NCBI GenBank assembly: GCA_018374355.1
Contig: JAHAFI010000027.1
Location: 1-43,719, forward strand
Source of the DNA: Clostridiales bacterium
GTDB taxonomy: Bacteria > Bacillota > Clostridia > Lachnospirales > Lachnospiraceae
Direction of reading: 5' to 3'
DNA length: 43,719 bases
The notes below the pieces were generated by a model. It was given only the letters and a program-made list of their open reading frames with translations. It was not told the origin of the DNA and searched no databases. Of this stretch, positions 32,310 through 40,845 are shown one piece after another (position 1 is the first letter of the stretch; the number at the start of each line of letters is the position of its first letter). A program made the position numbers and the translations under genes.

Positions 32310-33572
32310 ATGGAACAAAAAGAAAAAACAATTCCGGTCCCGGAAAAAAGAGTTGCCGATTTTGAAAATCTCGGTTTTGGCATGTTTATTCACTGGGGGC
32401 TGTATTCCCAGTTGGGAAAAGGGGAGTGGATTCAGGATTTTGAAAAGATTCCCCGGGAGGAATACAGTAAGCTGAAGGATACCTTTACGGCAGAGGATTT
32501 TGATGCGAGAGCAATTGCCCGGCTTGCAAAAGAGGCGGGGATGAAATACATCACTCTGACTACCCGCCACCACGAAGGTTTTTCTCTGTATGACACCTGC
32601 GGATTATCTGATTTTGACGCACCGCATTCGCCGGCCAAAAGGGATCTGATCAAAGAATTTGTGGAGGGCTGCCGGGCAGAAGGCATTATTCCGTTTTTCT
32701 ATCACACCACACTGGACTGGTATCAGGAAAGTTTTGAGAATGATTTTGACAGCTATCTGGAATATCTGAGAAAATCTGTGGAAGTGCTTTGCACCAATTA
32801 CGGGGAAATCGGCGGACTGTGGTTTGACGGCAACTGGAGCAAACCGGATGCAGACTGGAAACTGGACGAACTGTATTCCACTATCCGCAAGCACCAGCCA
32901 AATGCCATGATCATCAACAATACCGGATTGGGTGCAAGAGGAGAGCTGGGGCACCCGGAGATTGACAGCGTGACCTTTGAGCAGGGGCTGCCCAAACCAA
33001 TCGACCGGACAGGAATGTCCAAATATGTGGCAGGAGAAATGTGCTGTACCATGAACGACCACTGGGGAAACGGGGAATTTGACCTGAATTTCCGCTCCCC
33101 GGCCGAGCTGATCAAAACACTGGCAAAATGCCGAAGAGCGGGAGCGAACCTTCTTCTGAATATCGGCCCGGACGGAACCGGAAAGATTCCGGGAATTATG
33201 GCGGAAACCTTGAAAATCGTAGGCCGCTGGACGGATCTGTACAAGGATATCATTTATACCGGAAAACCCTATCCGGTGGCGTGTGCCGGAGATGATTTCG
33301 CCCTTCAGACTCCTGACGGAAAGATTTATCTGTTTGTATTTGACCTTGGAATCGAGGGAGATGAAAATGTTACGGTTTCAGATCAGACAGACGCATCCCA
33401 TCTCCGCTGTTACGGAGGAATCAGCAAACCGCTGAGAAGGGTGAAATGGCTGGACAATGACCGGGAGCTGCCATTTGTTCAGGATGCAGAGAAACAGATG
33501 CTGACAGTACATACCACAGGATATCCTTACGGAAAGAATCTGGTTGTCCGCGTGGCACAACTGGAAGGGTAA
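32310..33572 (+). CDS. Alpha-L-fucosidase, glycoside hydrolase family 29
   Basis: A 420-residue GH29 protein. The catalytic (beta/alpha)8 domain opens with F-G-M-F-I-H-W-G-L-Y-S, has Y-I-T-L-T-T-R-H-H-E-G-F-S-L and the nucleophile D173 in G-L-W-F-D-G-N-W, and ends about residue 335 with a small beta domain. No signal peptide is present, so it acts in the cytoplasm on imported fucosylated glycosides, as expected for a gut mucin or milk-glycan user. It is monocistronic, with a strong terminator at 33600. The R-A-G-A-N-L-L-L-N-I-G-P-D-G block confirms the family. Confidence 0.93.
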   Translation: MEQKEKTIPVPEKRVADFENLGFGMFIHWGLYSQLGKGEWIQDFEKIPREEYSKLKDTFTAEDFDARAIARLAKEAGMKYITLTTRHHEGFSLYDTCGLSDFDAPHSPAKRDLIKEFVEGCRAEGIIPFFYHTTLDWYQESFENDFDSYLEYLRKSVEVLCTNYGEIGGLWFDGNWSKPDADWKLDELYSTIRKHQPNAMIINNTGLGARGELGHPEIDSVTFEQGLPKPIDRTGMSKYVAGEMCCTMNDHWGNGEFDLNFRSPAELIKTLAKCRRAGANLLLNIGPDGTGKIPGIMAETLKIVGRWTDLYKDIIYTGKPYPVACAGDDFALQTPDGKIYLFVFDLGIEGDENVTVSDQTDASHLRCYGGISKPLRRVKWLDNDRELPFVQDAEKQMLTVHTTGYPYGKNLVVRVAQLEG

Positions 33573-33599
33573 GGGAAAATAGAATACAGATATACCGTG

Positions 33600-33648
33600 A
33601 CGCCGGATTTCATCGGAAAGAAAAGATGAAATCCGGCGTTTAATTTTT
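33600..33648 (+). terminator. Rho-independent terminator after the fucosidase gene
   Basis: A perfect 15-bp stem (33600-33614 with 33625-33639), a 10-base loop and TTAATTTTT. Confidence 0.9.
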
Positions 33649-33656
33649 CTGTCCAT

Positions 33657-33685
33657 CACATAAAATTTCGCTGTCCACATATATA
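33657..33685 (+). promoter_or_regulatory. Candidate sigma E promoter of the spoIIIA operon
   Basis: CATATATA (33678-33685) resembles a sigma E -10 box, and CACATAAA about 14 bases upstream a -35 box. The spoIIIA operon is sigma E controlled in Bacillus. Agreement with the consensus is partial. Confidence 0.4.
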
Positions 33686-33706
33686 TAAGGATAAGAGGTG
33701 ATGCAT

Positions 33707-34744
33707 ATGAACCGTGAGGAAGTACTCCGCCTGTTCCCGTCAACCATCCGGGAAATTTTAAAACAGGCAGCATGGGATGTAGATGCGCTGCAGGAAATCC
33801 GTCTGCGGACGAACAAGCCCCTGATTCTCTGGCTGGATGGGAAGGAATATTTTGTGACATCCCAAGGGCTCCTTACCAGACACAGTAAGATGGCTTATGT
33901 GGTACAAATGGAAGAAATCCGGACAACCATGGAATATCTGGGCCAGTATTCCCTGTACGCGTATGAGGAAGAACTCCGTCAGGGCTTTTTGACGATTCAG
34001 GGAGGGCACCGGGTGGGAGTAACCGGAAAAACAATTATTGAAGATCATCAGGTAAAGGGGGTGCACCAGATTTCCTGTATTAATATCCGGTTTTCCCATC
34101 AGATTAAGGGATGCGCCGGGGCAGTTCTGCCCTATGTGATTGAAAATAATGAGATTTACCATACCTTGATTATTTCCCCGCCCCGTTGTGGGAAAACTAC
34201 GCTGCTGCGGGATCTGGTACGCCAGATTTCCGATGGAACAGGGAAATTTCCCGGCTGCACTGTGGGAGTGGTGGATGAACGGTCTGAAATCGGCGGAAGC
34301 TATCAGGGAGTTCCGCAAAATGATGTAGGCATGAGAACAGATCTTTTGGATTGCTGTCCGAAATCCGAGGGGATGATGATGCTGGTCCGTTCCATGTCGC
34401 CGCAGGTGGTGGCAGTGGATGAAATCGGAAGCTATGAGGATATTCATGCCATTGAGATGATTTTAAATTCCGGGTGTAAGCTGCTGGCCACGGTGCATGG
34501 AAGCTCGATTGAGGATATCAAAAAGAAACCGCTGTTTGAACGATTGATTCGTGAGCATGTTTTTGAACGCTATATCGTACTGCAGAGTATGAAACACCGG
34601 AAAGAGGAAAATAAATCCATGGAACCGGATAACAATGCTTTCGGGGATCATGGTAAATGCAGTTCTGAGGGTAAAATCGGAAATATCGCCCAAATCTATG
34701 ACGAAAGAGGAACCTGTCTCTACTATTCGGGGAAAAAAACATGA
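33707..34744 (+). CDS. spoIIIAA: Stage III sporulation protein AA, secretion-type ATPase
   Basis: A 345-residue ATPase related to GspE/VirB11. The Walker A loop is P-P-R-C-G-K-T-T, followed by V-V-D-E-R-S-E-I-G-G and V-A-V-D-E-I-G (Walker B). It is thought to power the SpoIIIA channel between mother cell and forespore. The ATG at 33707 follows GAGGTG by 6 bases; in-frame GTG and ATG codons at 33698 and 33701 lie in that site. About 30 residues of variable, charged sequence precede the C-terminus. The stop overlaps the next start (ATGA). Confidence 0.95.
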   Translation: MNREEVLRLFPSTIREILKQAAWDVDALQEIRLRTNKPLILWLDGKEYFVTSQGLLTRHSKMAYVVQMEEIRTTMEYLGQYSLYAYEEELRQGFLTIQGGHRVGVTGKTIIEDHQVKGVHQISCINIRFSHQIKGCAGAVLPYVIENNEIYHTLIISPPRCGKTTLLRDLVRQISDGTGKFPGCTVGVVDERSEIGGSYQGVPQNDVGMRTDLLDCCPKSEGMMMLVRSMSPQVVAVDEIGSYEDIHAIEMILNSGCKLLATVHGSSIEDIKKKPLFERLIREHVFERYIVLQSMKHRKEENKSMEPDNNAFGDHGKCSSEGKIGNIAQIYDERGTCLYYSGKKT

Positions 34745-35259
34745 TCAGGCTTACAGGAGCAGTGCTCCTTTTTATCGCCTGCTGCGGGATGGGTTTCTGG
34801 AAAAGCCAGCAGTGTGCCGGAAGAGTCCGGCAATTGCAGGAGCTGATGCGCATCGGGGAATTTTTGAAGGGAGAGATCACGTTTGCAAGGACGACGCTGC
34901 CGGAAGCCATGGAACGAATCGGAGAGAAAACGGAATCTCCCTTCGCGGAATTTCTGGGAGAACTGGCGGTGCGGCTGAGAAAATATTCCGGTGAAAAATT
35001 TTCCGTTATTTTGCGGCAGACCATGGAGGAAACCATGAAAAATACATATCTGGAAAAAGAAGATGTTGAAGCTTTTTATCAGGCTGCCTGTAATCTGGGT
35101 TATCTGGATAAAGAGATGCAGATTCATCTTTTGGAACGCTACCTGAAGGAGCAGGAACAGAAGGTGAAGCTTTTGACAGCGCAGTTACCCGGAAAAAGAA
35201 AGCTGTTACGCAGTCTGGGTGTTTTGGGCGGAGCGTTTCTGGTAATCTTGTTTATATGA
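34741..35259 (+). CDS. spoIIIAB: Stage III sporulation protein AB
   Basis: A 172-residue protein with an N-terminal membrane segment (about 3-18), the family's L-Q-E-L-M-R-I-G-E-F-L-K-G-E-I block and a C-terminal membrane segment (G-V-L-G-G-A-F-L-V-I-L-F-I). It is a GspF-like helical component of the SpoIIIA engulfment channel in the mother-cell membrane. It is coupled to spoIIIAA by a 4-base overlap. Confidence 0.93.
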   Translation: MIRLTGAVLLFIACCGMGFWKSQQCAGRVRQLQELMRIGEFLKGEITFARTTLPEAMERIGEKTESPFAEFLGELAVRLRKYSGEKFSVILRQTMEETMKNTYLEKEDVEAFYQAACNLGYLDKEMQIHLLERYLKEQEQKVKLLTAQLPGKRKLLRSLGVLGGAFLVILFI

Positions 35260-35331
35260 TACCCGGGTCAAAAGGTTATGTGTTTCATGCTCACAGGCTG
35301 GGAAATGCGGCTGTGAAGGGGGGAGGCGGTT

Positions 35332-35526
35332 GTGGAAGTTGGAATTATATTCAAAATCGGAGCGGTTGGAATTCTGGTCTCGGTGCTCTGTCAGGTTTTG
35401 AAACACAGCGGGAGAGAAGAGCAGGCATTTTTAACCAGTCTGGCCGGGCTGATCGTGGTATTGTTCTGGGTGCTTCCGTATATCTATGATTTATTTGAAA
35501 CAATCAAAAAGCTATTTTCCTTATAA
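35332..35526 (+). CDS. spoIIIAC: Stage III sporulation protein AC
   Basis: A 64-residue, two-span membrane protein of the usual length, starting with GTG 6 bases after GGGGAGG. It contains the conserved I-F-K-I-G-A-V-G-I-L and S-G-R-E-E-Q-A blocks. A gap of 72 bases separates it from spoIIIAB; that gap holds only a shadow frame. Confidence 0.93.
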   Translation: MEVGIIFKIGAVGILVSVLCQVLKHSGREEQAFLTSLAGLIVVLFWVLPYIYDLFETIKKLFSL

Positions 35527-35535
35527 GGAGGGAAT

Positions 35536-35922
35536 ATGGAAATCATCCGTATATCGGTAATCGGCATGGTCGGGATTTTTCTGGCGATTTTGCTGAAAGA
35601 GGTCAAGCCGGAGTATGCTTTCTATATCACGCTGGCGGCCGGAGTGGCAATCCTGTTCTTTTCGGTTGGGAAGCTGACATATCTGTTTACAGCCATAAGA
35701 GAGATCCAGAGTTACGTTCCGGTGGAGACTACTTATATCAATATTTTGCTGAAAATGATAGGAATCACGTACATCGGACAGTTTTCGGCGGGTCTTTGTA
35801 AGGATGCGGGATATTCCGCGGTGGCGAACCAGATAGAGGTGTTCGGGAGACTGGCGGTGCTGGCAATCAGTATGCCGATTCTTACGGCTCTTTTGGAGAC
35901 AATCCATGAATTTTTGGGGTAA
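35536..35922 (+). CDS. spoIIIAD: Stage III sporulation protein AD
   Basis: A 128-residue membrane protein with about four hydrophobic segments, paralogous to SpoIIIAC in its first half (I-I-R-I-S-V-I-G-M-V-G-I-F-L-A-I-L-L-K) and carrying E-V-K-P-E-Y and Y-I-G-Q-F-S-A-G-L-C-K-D-A-G-Y. An AAGGAGGG site lies 6 bases upstream. Its end overlaps spoIIIAE by 17 bases. Confidence 0.94.
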   Translation: MEIIRISVIGMVGIFLAILLKEVKPEYAFYITLAAGVAILFFSVGKLTYLFTAIREIQSYVPVETTYINILLKMIGITYIGQFSAGLCKDAGYSAVANQIEVFGRLAVLAISMPILTALLETIHEFLG

Positions 35923-37087
35923 AAAGGGAAAATGGATAGCCGCAGCCGTTTTCTGCCTGATGGGAAGCCTGAGAGGGGGAGAGACTTGTTACGGGGCGGC
36001 GCCGGAGCAGGAAATACAGTCGGAGCAGCAGGAGGAGGAACGGGTTCGGCAGGAAATTCTGGAGGATCTGGAATTAAAGGAAGTGGAAGAGGCGGTGGAT
36101 GAACTGCTGGAGGAAGAAGTATCCTTTACCGATATGATCGGAAAAATGATGCAGGGTGGACAGGCTCTGGATTCTTCCGCATGGAAAGAGGTAATAAGCA
36201 CTTTCCTTATCGAAGCCCTCGGAATCCAGAAAAAGGTGTGCATCCACATTCTGCTTCTGGTGCTGCTGGCTTCCATATTTTCCAATCTGTCGCGGATTTT
36301 TCAAAACCAGCAGATTGGGGAAATCTCTTTTTATATGATTTATCTCCTCCTTTTCGTGCTTCTTTTAAAAACCTTTGACGGATTCAGCGGGCAGATTCAG
36401 AGTTCCTTAGAGGGGCTGGTGGAATTTATGCGGGCGCTTCTGCCGTCTTACTATCTGGCCATGACGGTATCTACAGGCATTTCCACAGCGGCCATGTTTT
36501 ACCAGATGATTATATTTATTATTTATCTGGCAGAAAAAGTTATCCTGAATATACTTCTTCCCGGAATACGGGTGTATATGCTGATTGAATTGATCAATTA
36601 TCTCACAAAAGAGGAGTTCCTATCAAAAATGACAGAGCTTTTGAAGTCGGCAATCCTCTGGGTATTGAAAAATATGGTTGGCATTATTCTGGGGATCCAA
36701 CTGATCCAGAGGCTGATTTCCCCGGCGGTGGATGCGCTGAAGCGCACGGCGCTGGGAAAAACGGCGGGTGCGATTCCCGGACTTGGAAATATTTTCACCG
36801 GAATCACAGAGATGGTGCTGGGTTCAGCGGTGCTGATCAAAAACTGTCTGGGCGCTGCGGCTGTAATCATCATGCTGCTGGCAGCCATTCCTCCCGCGGT
36901 AAGGCTTGGGGTGAGCTGCGTCTTTTATCAGGTGATTGCTGCGCTGGTGCAGCCGGTGACGGACAAACGGATGGTAGGGTGTATTCACACCATGGGGGAA
37001 AGTATCGGTATGCTTCTGAAACTGCTGATGACGGTGGAAATCTTATTTTTACTGACCGTGGCGATTCTGGCAGGTTCTCTTGGATAG
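35906..37087 (+). CDS. spoIIIAE: Stage III sporulation protein AE
   Basis: A 393-residue polytopic membrane protein. It opens with a signal-like segment (about 9-22), has an acidic Glu-rich stretch (34-65), then about seven membrane helices, and includes the conserved V-S-T-G-I-S-T-A-A-M-F-Y-Q and G-A-I-P-G-L-G-N-I-F-T-G-I-T-E blocks. It is predicted to form part of the channel base with SpoIIIAC and SpoIIIAD. Confidence 0.95.
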   Translation: MNFWGKKGKWIAAAVFCLMGSLRGGETCYGAAPEQEIQSEQQEEERVRQEILEDLELKEVEEAVDELLEEEVSFTDMIGKMMQGGQALDSSAWKEVISTFLIEALGIQKKVCIHILLLVLLASIFSNLSRIFQNQQIGEISFYMIYLLLFVLLLKTFDGFSGQIQSSLEGLVEFMRALLPSYYLAMTVSTGISTAAMFYQMIIFIIYLAEKVILNILLPGIRVYMLIELINYLTKEEFLSKMTELLKSAILWVLKNMVGIILGIQLIQRLISPAVDALKRTALGKTAGAIPGLGNIFTGITEMVLGSAVLIKNCLGAAAVIIMLLAAIPPAVRLGVSCVFYQVIAALVQPVTDKRMVGCIHTMGESIGMLLKLLMTVEILFLLTVAILAGSLG

Positions 37088-37099
37088 GATGGTGAAAAT

Positions 37100-37639
37100 A
37101 TGGAATGGCTGGCCCAGTGGGTTCGTAATCTGGCGTTTTACTTTATTTTTTTATCGGCCGTCATGAACTTTATACCGGGGGGAGAAGAAAAAAAATATAT
37201 CCGTTTCTTTATGGGAATGCTTCTGATTCTGGTGATGCTTCAGCCGCTCCTTCAGATTTCCGGGCTGGATGGGAAGATTGAGGGAGAGGTGCTGGAGGAT
37301 TCGCTGGGGGAAGCCTTTGAGGAAATGATGAGGGAAACGGGAAGACAGGAAATGACAGGTACGGATTATGTAAAGGATGCCTGCGGAAAAGAGGTGGAAG
37401 CCCAAATCGGACAATTGGCGGACCATTACGGTTATGAGACTATAACGTGTGAAGTCACTTTTTTTGACGGAGAGCGGCTGGAATTGCAGGGAATTTCCCT
37501 CAAGCTGCGTCCGACAGAGGAAAAATCTCAGGAGGAAGGCACTGCTTCAGCAGAAGAGCAGAAAGAAAATATTAAAAATGAATTGGAGGAAGTCTATAAT
37601 ATTCCCGGTGGGAATATAAATATAATGATACAGGGGTAA
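37100..37639 (+). CDS. spoIIIAF: Stage III sporulation protein AF
   Basis: A 179-residue protein with two N-terminal membrane segments (about 8-24 and 36-53) and a soluble ring-building-motif-like domain from about residue 90 (I-T-C-E-V-T-F-F-D-G-E-R-L-E-L-Q-G-I-S-L). The C-terminus has the family's Y-N-I-P-G-G-N-I block. It lies 12 bases after spoIIIAE. Confidence 0.93.
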   Translation: MEWLAQWVRNLAFYFIFLSAVMNFIPGGEEKKYIRFFMGMLLILVMLQPLLQISGLDGKIEGEVLEDSLGEAFEEMMRETGRQEMTGTDYVKDACGKEVEAQIGQLADHYGYETITCEVTFFDGERLELQGISLKLRPTEEKSQEEGTASAEEQKENIKNELEEVYNIPGGNINIMIQG

Positions 37640-37642
37640 CGT

Positions 37643-38203
37643 ATGAAAGAGAGAGTTGTTGCTGCATGGAAAAAGATGAAACGGGAACAGTGGATTGTCT
37701 GCGGGCTGGCAGGGCTTTTGCTTCTTGTCATTGCCATGCCGGTAAAAAAGACGGATGACCGGAAAACGGAGACAGAAAAGAAGGCGAGTCAGGAGGAAAA
37801 TACCGGGGATATCCGTCAGGAGTACGAACAGCAGCTTACGGAGGCGCTGTCGCAGGTAGAGGGAGTGGGAGATGTGAAGGTCACGGTCACCATGGAATCC
37901 ACGGGAAGAAAGATCGTGGAGAAGGATGTGCCGGAGGATGCGGAAATTTCCAGCCAGAAGGACGGACAGGGAACAGAGACCAGCAGCGAATCCACCAGCG
38001 TGCAGGAAACCACCGTATACGAGGAAACGGACAGCGGAAGCCAGACACCCTACGTAGCTTCAGAAACGTATCCGGAAATCCGGGGGGTTCTGGTGGTGGC
38101 TCAGGGGGGAGACCAGCCGGCGCTGGTACAGCAGATACAGGAAGCGGTAATGGCATTATTTCATGTGGAGGCCCATAAAATTAAAGTATTGAAAATGAAG
38201 TGA
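37643..38203 (+). CDS. spoIIIAG: Stage III sporulation protein AG
   Basis: A 186-residue protein with one N-terminal membrane helix (about 16-35) and a soluble ring-forming domain of the EscJ/PrgK/FliF type (E-A-L-S-Q-V-E-G-V-G-D-V-K-V-T-V-T-M-E) with a long Ser/Thr/Glu insertion. The final A-V-M-A-L-F-H-V-E-A-H-K-I-K-V-L end is typical. In B. subtilis it forms a large ring in the intermembrane space. Confidence 0.95.
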   Translation: MKERVVAAWKKMKREQWIVCGLAGLLLLVIAMPVKKTDDRKTETEKKASQEENTGDIRQEYEQQLTEALSQVEGVGDVKVTVTMESTGRKIVEKDVPEDAEISSQKDGQGTETSSESTSVQETTVYEETDSGSQTPYVASETYPEIRGVLVVAQGGDQPALVQQIQEAVMALFHVEAHKIKVLKMK

Positions 38204-38214
38204 GGAGAGAAGTT

Positions 38215-38931
38215 GTGAAAAAAATATTCAAAAAGAATCAGATCATCATTACAGCATTGGCGGTTATGATTGCAGCAGCCGGGTATATCAGCTATTCGGA
38301 CTCCAAACTGAAAACTACAGATACTTCAACAAAAACGAAAACAGAGAATACAGCGGAAACTGCTGTGGATATGGACAGTGTACTTCAGGATATTGAAAGT
38401 CTGGACGGGGACATTACGGATGAGACGGTGGAGATTGCGGAACAGATGGGGGAGGAAGGAACGGAAACGGCAGACACAGCAGGAACGGAAACTGCGGCTG
38501 AAACAGGAACCGAGAGCGGTGACACAGCGGATACTTCGCTGGAAACTCCGGGCGAAGCAGTTCTTACCGGTGCGTCTACATATATGGCTCAGGCCCGGAT
38601 CGACAGGGAGCAGGTGCGTTCCCAGAATAAGGAAACACTGCTTGAAATCATCAACAATTCGGAACTGTCTGAGGAAGAACGGCAGGGAGCCATCGCAAGC
38701 ATGGTAAGCATGACGGATCTGGTGGAAAAAGAGGCTGCAGCGGAGCTTTTGCTGGAAGCAAAGGGATATACGGATGTGGTGGTCAATCTGACCGGGGAAA
38801 CTGCGGATATCGTGGTTCCAAGCACTCAGGTAGACGATGCCAGCAGAGCGCAGATTGAGGATATTGTGAAGCGGAAAACAGGAATCTCCGCAGAAAATAT
38901 TGTGATTACCCCGATGGGGGAAGAAAAATAA
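38215..38931 (+). CDS. spoIIIAH: Stage III sporulation protein AH
   Basis: A 238-residue protein with a single membrane helix (about 9-26), a long Thr/Glu/Ala-rich linker (35-120) and a C-terminal YscJ/FliF-like ring domain containing L-L-L-E-A-K-G-Y-T-D-V-V-V-N-L. It normally binds forespore SpoIIQ across the septum. The GTG at 38215 follows AGGAGAG by 5 bases and is preferred over a GTG at 38200, which lies upstream of that site. Terminator at 38948. Confidence 0.94.
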   Translation: MKKIFKKNQIIITALAVMIAAAGYISYSDSKLKTTDTSTKTKTENTAETAVDMDSVLQDIESLDGDITDETVEIAEQMGEEGTETADTAGTETAAETGTESGDTADTSLETPGEAVLTGASTYMAQARIDREQVRSQNKETLLEIINNSELSEEERQGAIASMVSMTDLVEKEAAAELLLEAKGYTDVVVNLTGETADIVVPSTQVDDASRAQIEDIVKRKTGISAENIVITPMGEEK

Positions 38932-38947
38932 AGAGAATCTGGAAAGA

Positions 38948-38981
38948 CCGCAGCTTGGAATAATTTCTGCTGCGGTTTTTT
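38948..38981 (+). terminator. Rho-independent terminator after the spoIIIA operon
   Basis: A perfect 7-bp stem (38948-38954 with 38969-38975) followed by six T. Between it and the next gene, 39035-39075 contains three CTTTCA-(A/G)-GG repeats of unknown use. Confidence 0.85.
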
Positions 38982-39160
38982 CTGACATTTTTTTGAAAAA
39001 GGATAAAACCTTCGCGGCATCACAGTAAGTATGCCGGGAGCGCTTTCAAGGCACTTTCAGGGCGCTTTCAGGGTGTGCTTGAAACGGATTCAGTTGTAGC
39101 ACAGGGAAGAAAAGTATGTTAATATTAAAAGAACTATAAGCTGCAGACGAGGTGGAGAAC

Positions 39161-39943
39161 GTGGAAAAACTGCTTGAGAAAATAAGGAAAGTTTGTCAAA
39201 ACATTCTGGGGACAAATCTGACCGGAATTTATGTGCACGGTTCGATTGCTTTTGGGTGTTTTAGTTGGGAAAAAAGTGATGTGGATTTTATTATCGTTGT
39301 AAAAGAAAGATTGCCGGAAAGTGAGAAAGAAGCACTGCTTACCCAATTACTTGCAATGGAAGAAGAGTGCCCGCCTAAAGGGCTTGAAATGAGCGTGGTT
39401 TTGGAAACCGTTTGTAAGCCTTTTATATACCCAACACCCTTTGAGCTTCACTTCTCAAATATATACAGGCAGAGAATACAGGAAGATTTGCAGGGATATT
39501 GTGAGCAGATACAGGGAACCGATGAAGATTTGGCGGCACATTTTACGGTGATTCGTGCGGTCGGAATTGTTTTATGGGGAAAACCGATTTCAGAGGTGTT
39601 TGGAGAGGTTCCGAAAGAAAATTATATGGACAGCATCAGGGCGGATGTTGTCTATGCAGCAGAACATCTGGAAGAAAATCCCGTGTACCTCATCTTGAAT
39701 CAATGCCGTGTGCTTGCTTTTGTACGGGAGGGGCTTGTGCTTTCCAAAAAACAGGGCGGCCAGTGGGCGATTGGGAAACTTCCGGGCAGGTGGAAACCTC
39801 TGGTGGAGGAAGCTTTGGCCAGTTATTGCGGCAATCATGATTTTCAACAGGAAATTTCTGTAGTGAGAGCATTTTCGGATGAAATGCAGAAAATCATCTC
39901 TTTGGACGTAAAACGGAAAATCCGGTTCAAATTATCCAAATAG
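39161..39943 (+). CDS. AadA/ANT(9)-like aminoglycoside nucleotidyltransferase family protein
   Basis: A 260-residue protein with the nucleotidyltransferase signature G-S-I-A-F-G-C-F and S-D-V-D-F (metal-binding aspartates), and a C-terminal helical AadA-type domain (DUF4111) with N-Q-C-R-V-L-A-F. Known relatives adenylylate streptomycin or spectinomycin, but substrate and resistance cannot be concluded from this sequence, which is clearly diverged. The GTG at 39161 follows GAGGTGGAG; a GTG at 39152 lies inside that site. It stands alone, 217 bases from the next unit. Confidence 0.8.
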   Translation: MEKLLEKIRKVCQNILGTNLTGIYVHGSIAFGCFSWEKSDVDFIIVVKERLPESEKEALLTQLLAMEEECPPKGLEMSVVLETVCKPFIYPTPFELHFSNIYRQRIQEDLQGYCEQIQGTDEDLAAHFTVIRAVGIVLWGKPISEVFGEVPKENYMDSIRADVVYAAEHLEENPVYLILNQCRVLAFVREGLVLSKKQGGQWAIGKLPGRWKPLVEEALASYCGNHDFQQEISVVRAFSDEMQKIISLDVKRKIRFKLSK

Positions 39944-39982
39944 CTGTGTCAAAATCCCTTAATTGCTTCATCTCAATACCTT

Positions 39983-40145
39983 TTTGGACATAGGAAAGAA
40001 ATATGCCGGGATTACGTCCATGATTTTGATAAAATGGTGGACGTATGTAAGAAAAATTTTCCCACATGTCCAAACAGGATTATTAAACTATATTAAATAT
40101 ATTATTTTGGATATAATTAAAGAATTGCATCCGTATATGTCCAAA
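39983..40145. repeat. 163-bp MITE-like unit with 10-bp inverted ends
   Basis: Perfect inverted ends TTTGGACATA and TATGTCCAAA, plus an internal 33-base palindrome (40013-40045) with the same TGGACGTA half-site. Five copies of TGGAC(A/G)T occur in this stretch. No target duplication or gene is seen. The whole 39944-40279 gap has no supported coding region. Confidence 0.4.
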
Positions 40146-40279
40146 CCGACAGAATTGGGATATTTGTAGTATTGTCAATTTCGGATAAATTCTATTATAA
40201 TAAAAGGCAGAAAAAAATAGAAGATTTTTGAAAATCTGTGAGACATATCATACATAGATATGGTTGGGAGCGTGAAGAA

Positions 40280-40813
40280 ATGATTACATATCGAAAGCTG
40301 CAGGAGGATGAAATATCCCGGGAATTGTTTTCCTGCTTTGAAAGAAGGCAGAAGGTGACAAAATGCTGGAGAAAAATCAAGGGAGAATGGGTAATCCGGG
40401 ATATTGCATTTATAGATGAATGGACAGAAGAAGAGTATCAGGAGCTGATTGATTCCTTAAAAAATACGATTCGCACGGAGGGAACGGTGTTCGGTGCGTT
40501 TGTACAGGAGCGTTTGAAAGGGTTTGCGTCTCTGGAACCCGTTTTATTCGGGAGTAGAAAACAATATATGGATTTGTCCAATATCCATATTTCGGAGGAT
40601 ATGCGGAGAATGGGGATTGGAAAAGTCCTGTTCCAGATGGCAAAAAATCATGCCAAGGAGCATGGCGCAGGGAAATTGTACATATCAGCGCATTCAGCGG
40701 TGGAAAGTCAGGCGTTTTACCGGGCTATGGGATGTGTGGAAGCAGAGGAATACCATGCGGGGCATGTGGAAAAGGAACCGTGTGACTGTCAGTTGGAATG
40801 CAGTGTCATGTGA
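40280..40813 (+). CDS. GNAT family N-acetyltransferase
   Basis: A 177-residue GNAT protein with a classic acetyl-CoA site I-S-E-D-M-R-R-M-G-I-G-K-V-L-F and a following E-S-Q-A-F-Y-R-A-M-G-C block. The ATG at 40280 starts the conserved T-Y-R-K-L strand and follows GGGAG by 10 bases. It opens an apparent five-gene operon with short gaps. The substrate is unknown. Confidence 0.85.
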   Translation: MITYRKLQEDEISRELFSCFERRQKVTKCWRKIKGEWVIRDIAFIDEWTEEEYQELIDSLKNTIRTEGTVFGAFVQERLKGFASLEPVLFGSRKQYMDLSNIHISEDMRRMGIGKVLFQMAKNHAKEHGAGKLYISAHSAVESQAFYRAMGCVEAEEYHAGHVEKEPCDCQLECSVM

Positions 40814-40845
40814 AAATACAGGTAAACATTAAGGAAGGGAAAATT

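Noticed and set aside
39963..40169. A 68-codon frame between the AadA-like and GNAT genes
   Set aside because: It has a TTG start with no ribosome site, and its coding region is mostly the inverted-repeat unit.
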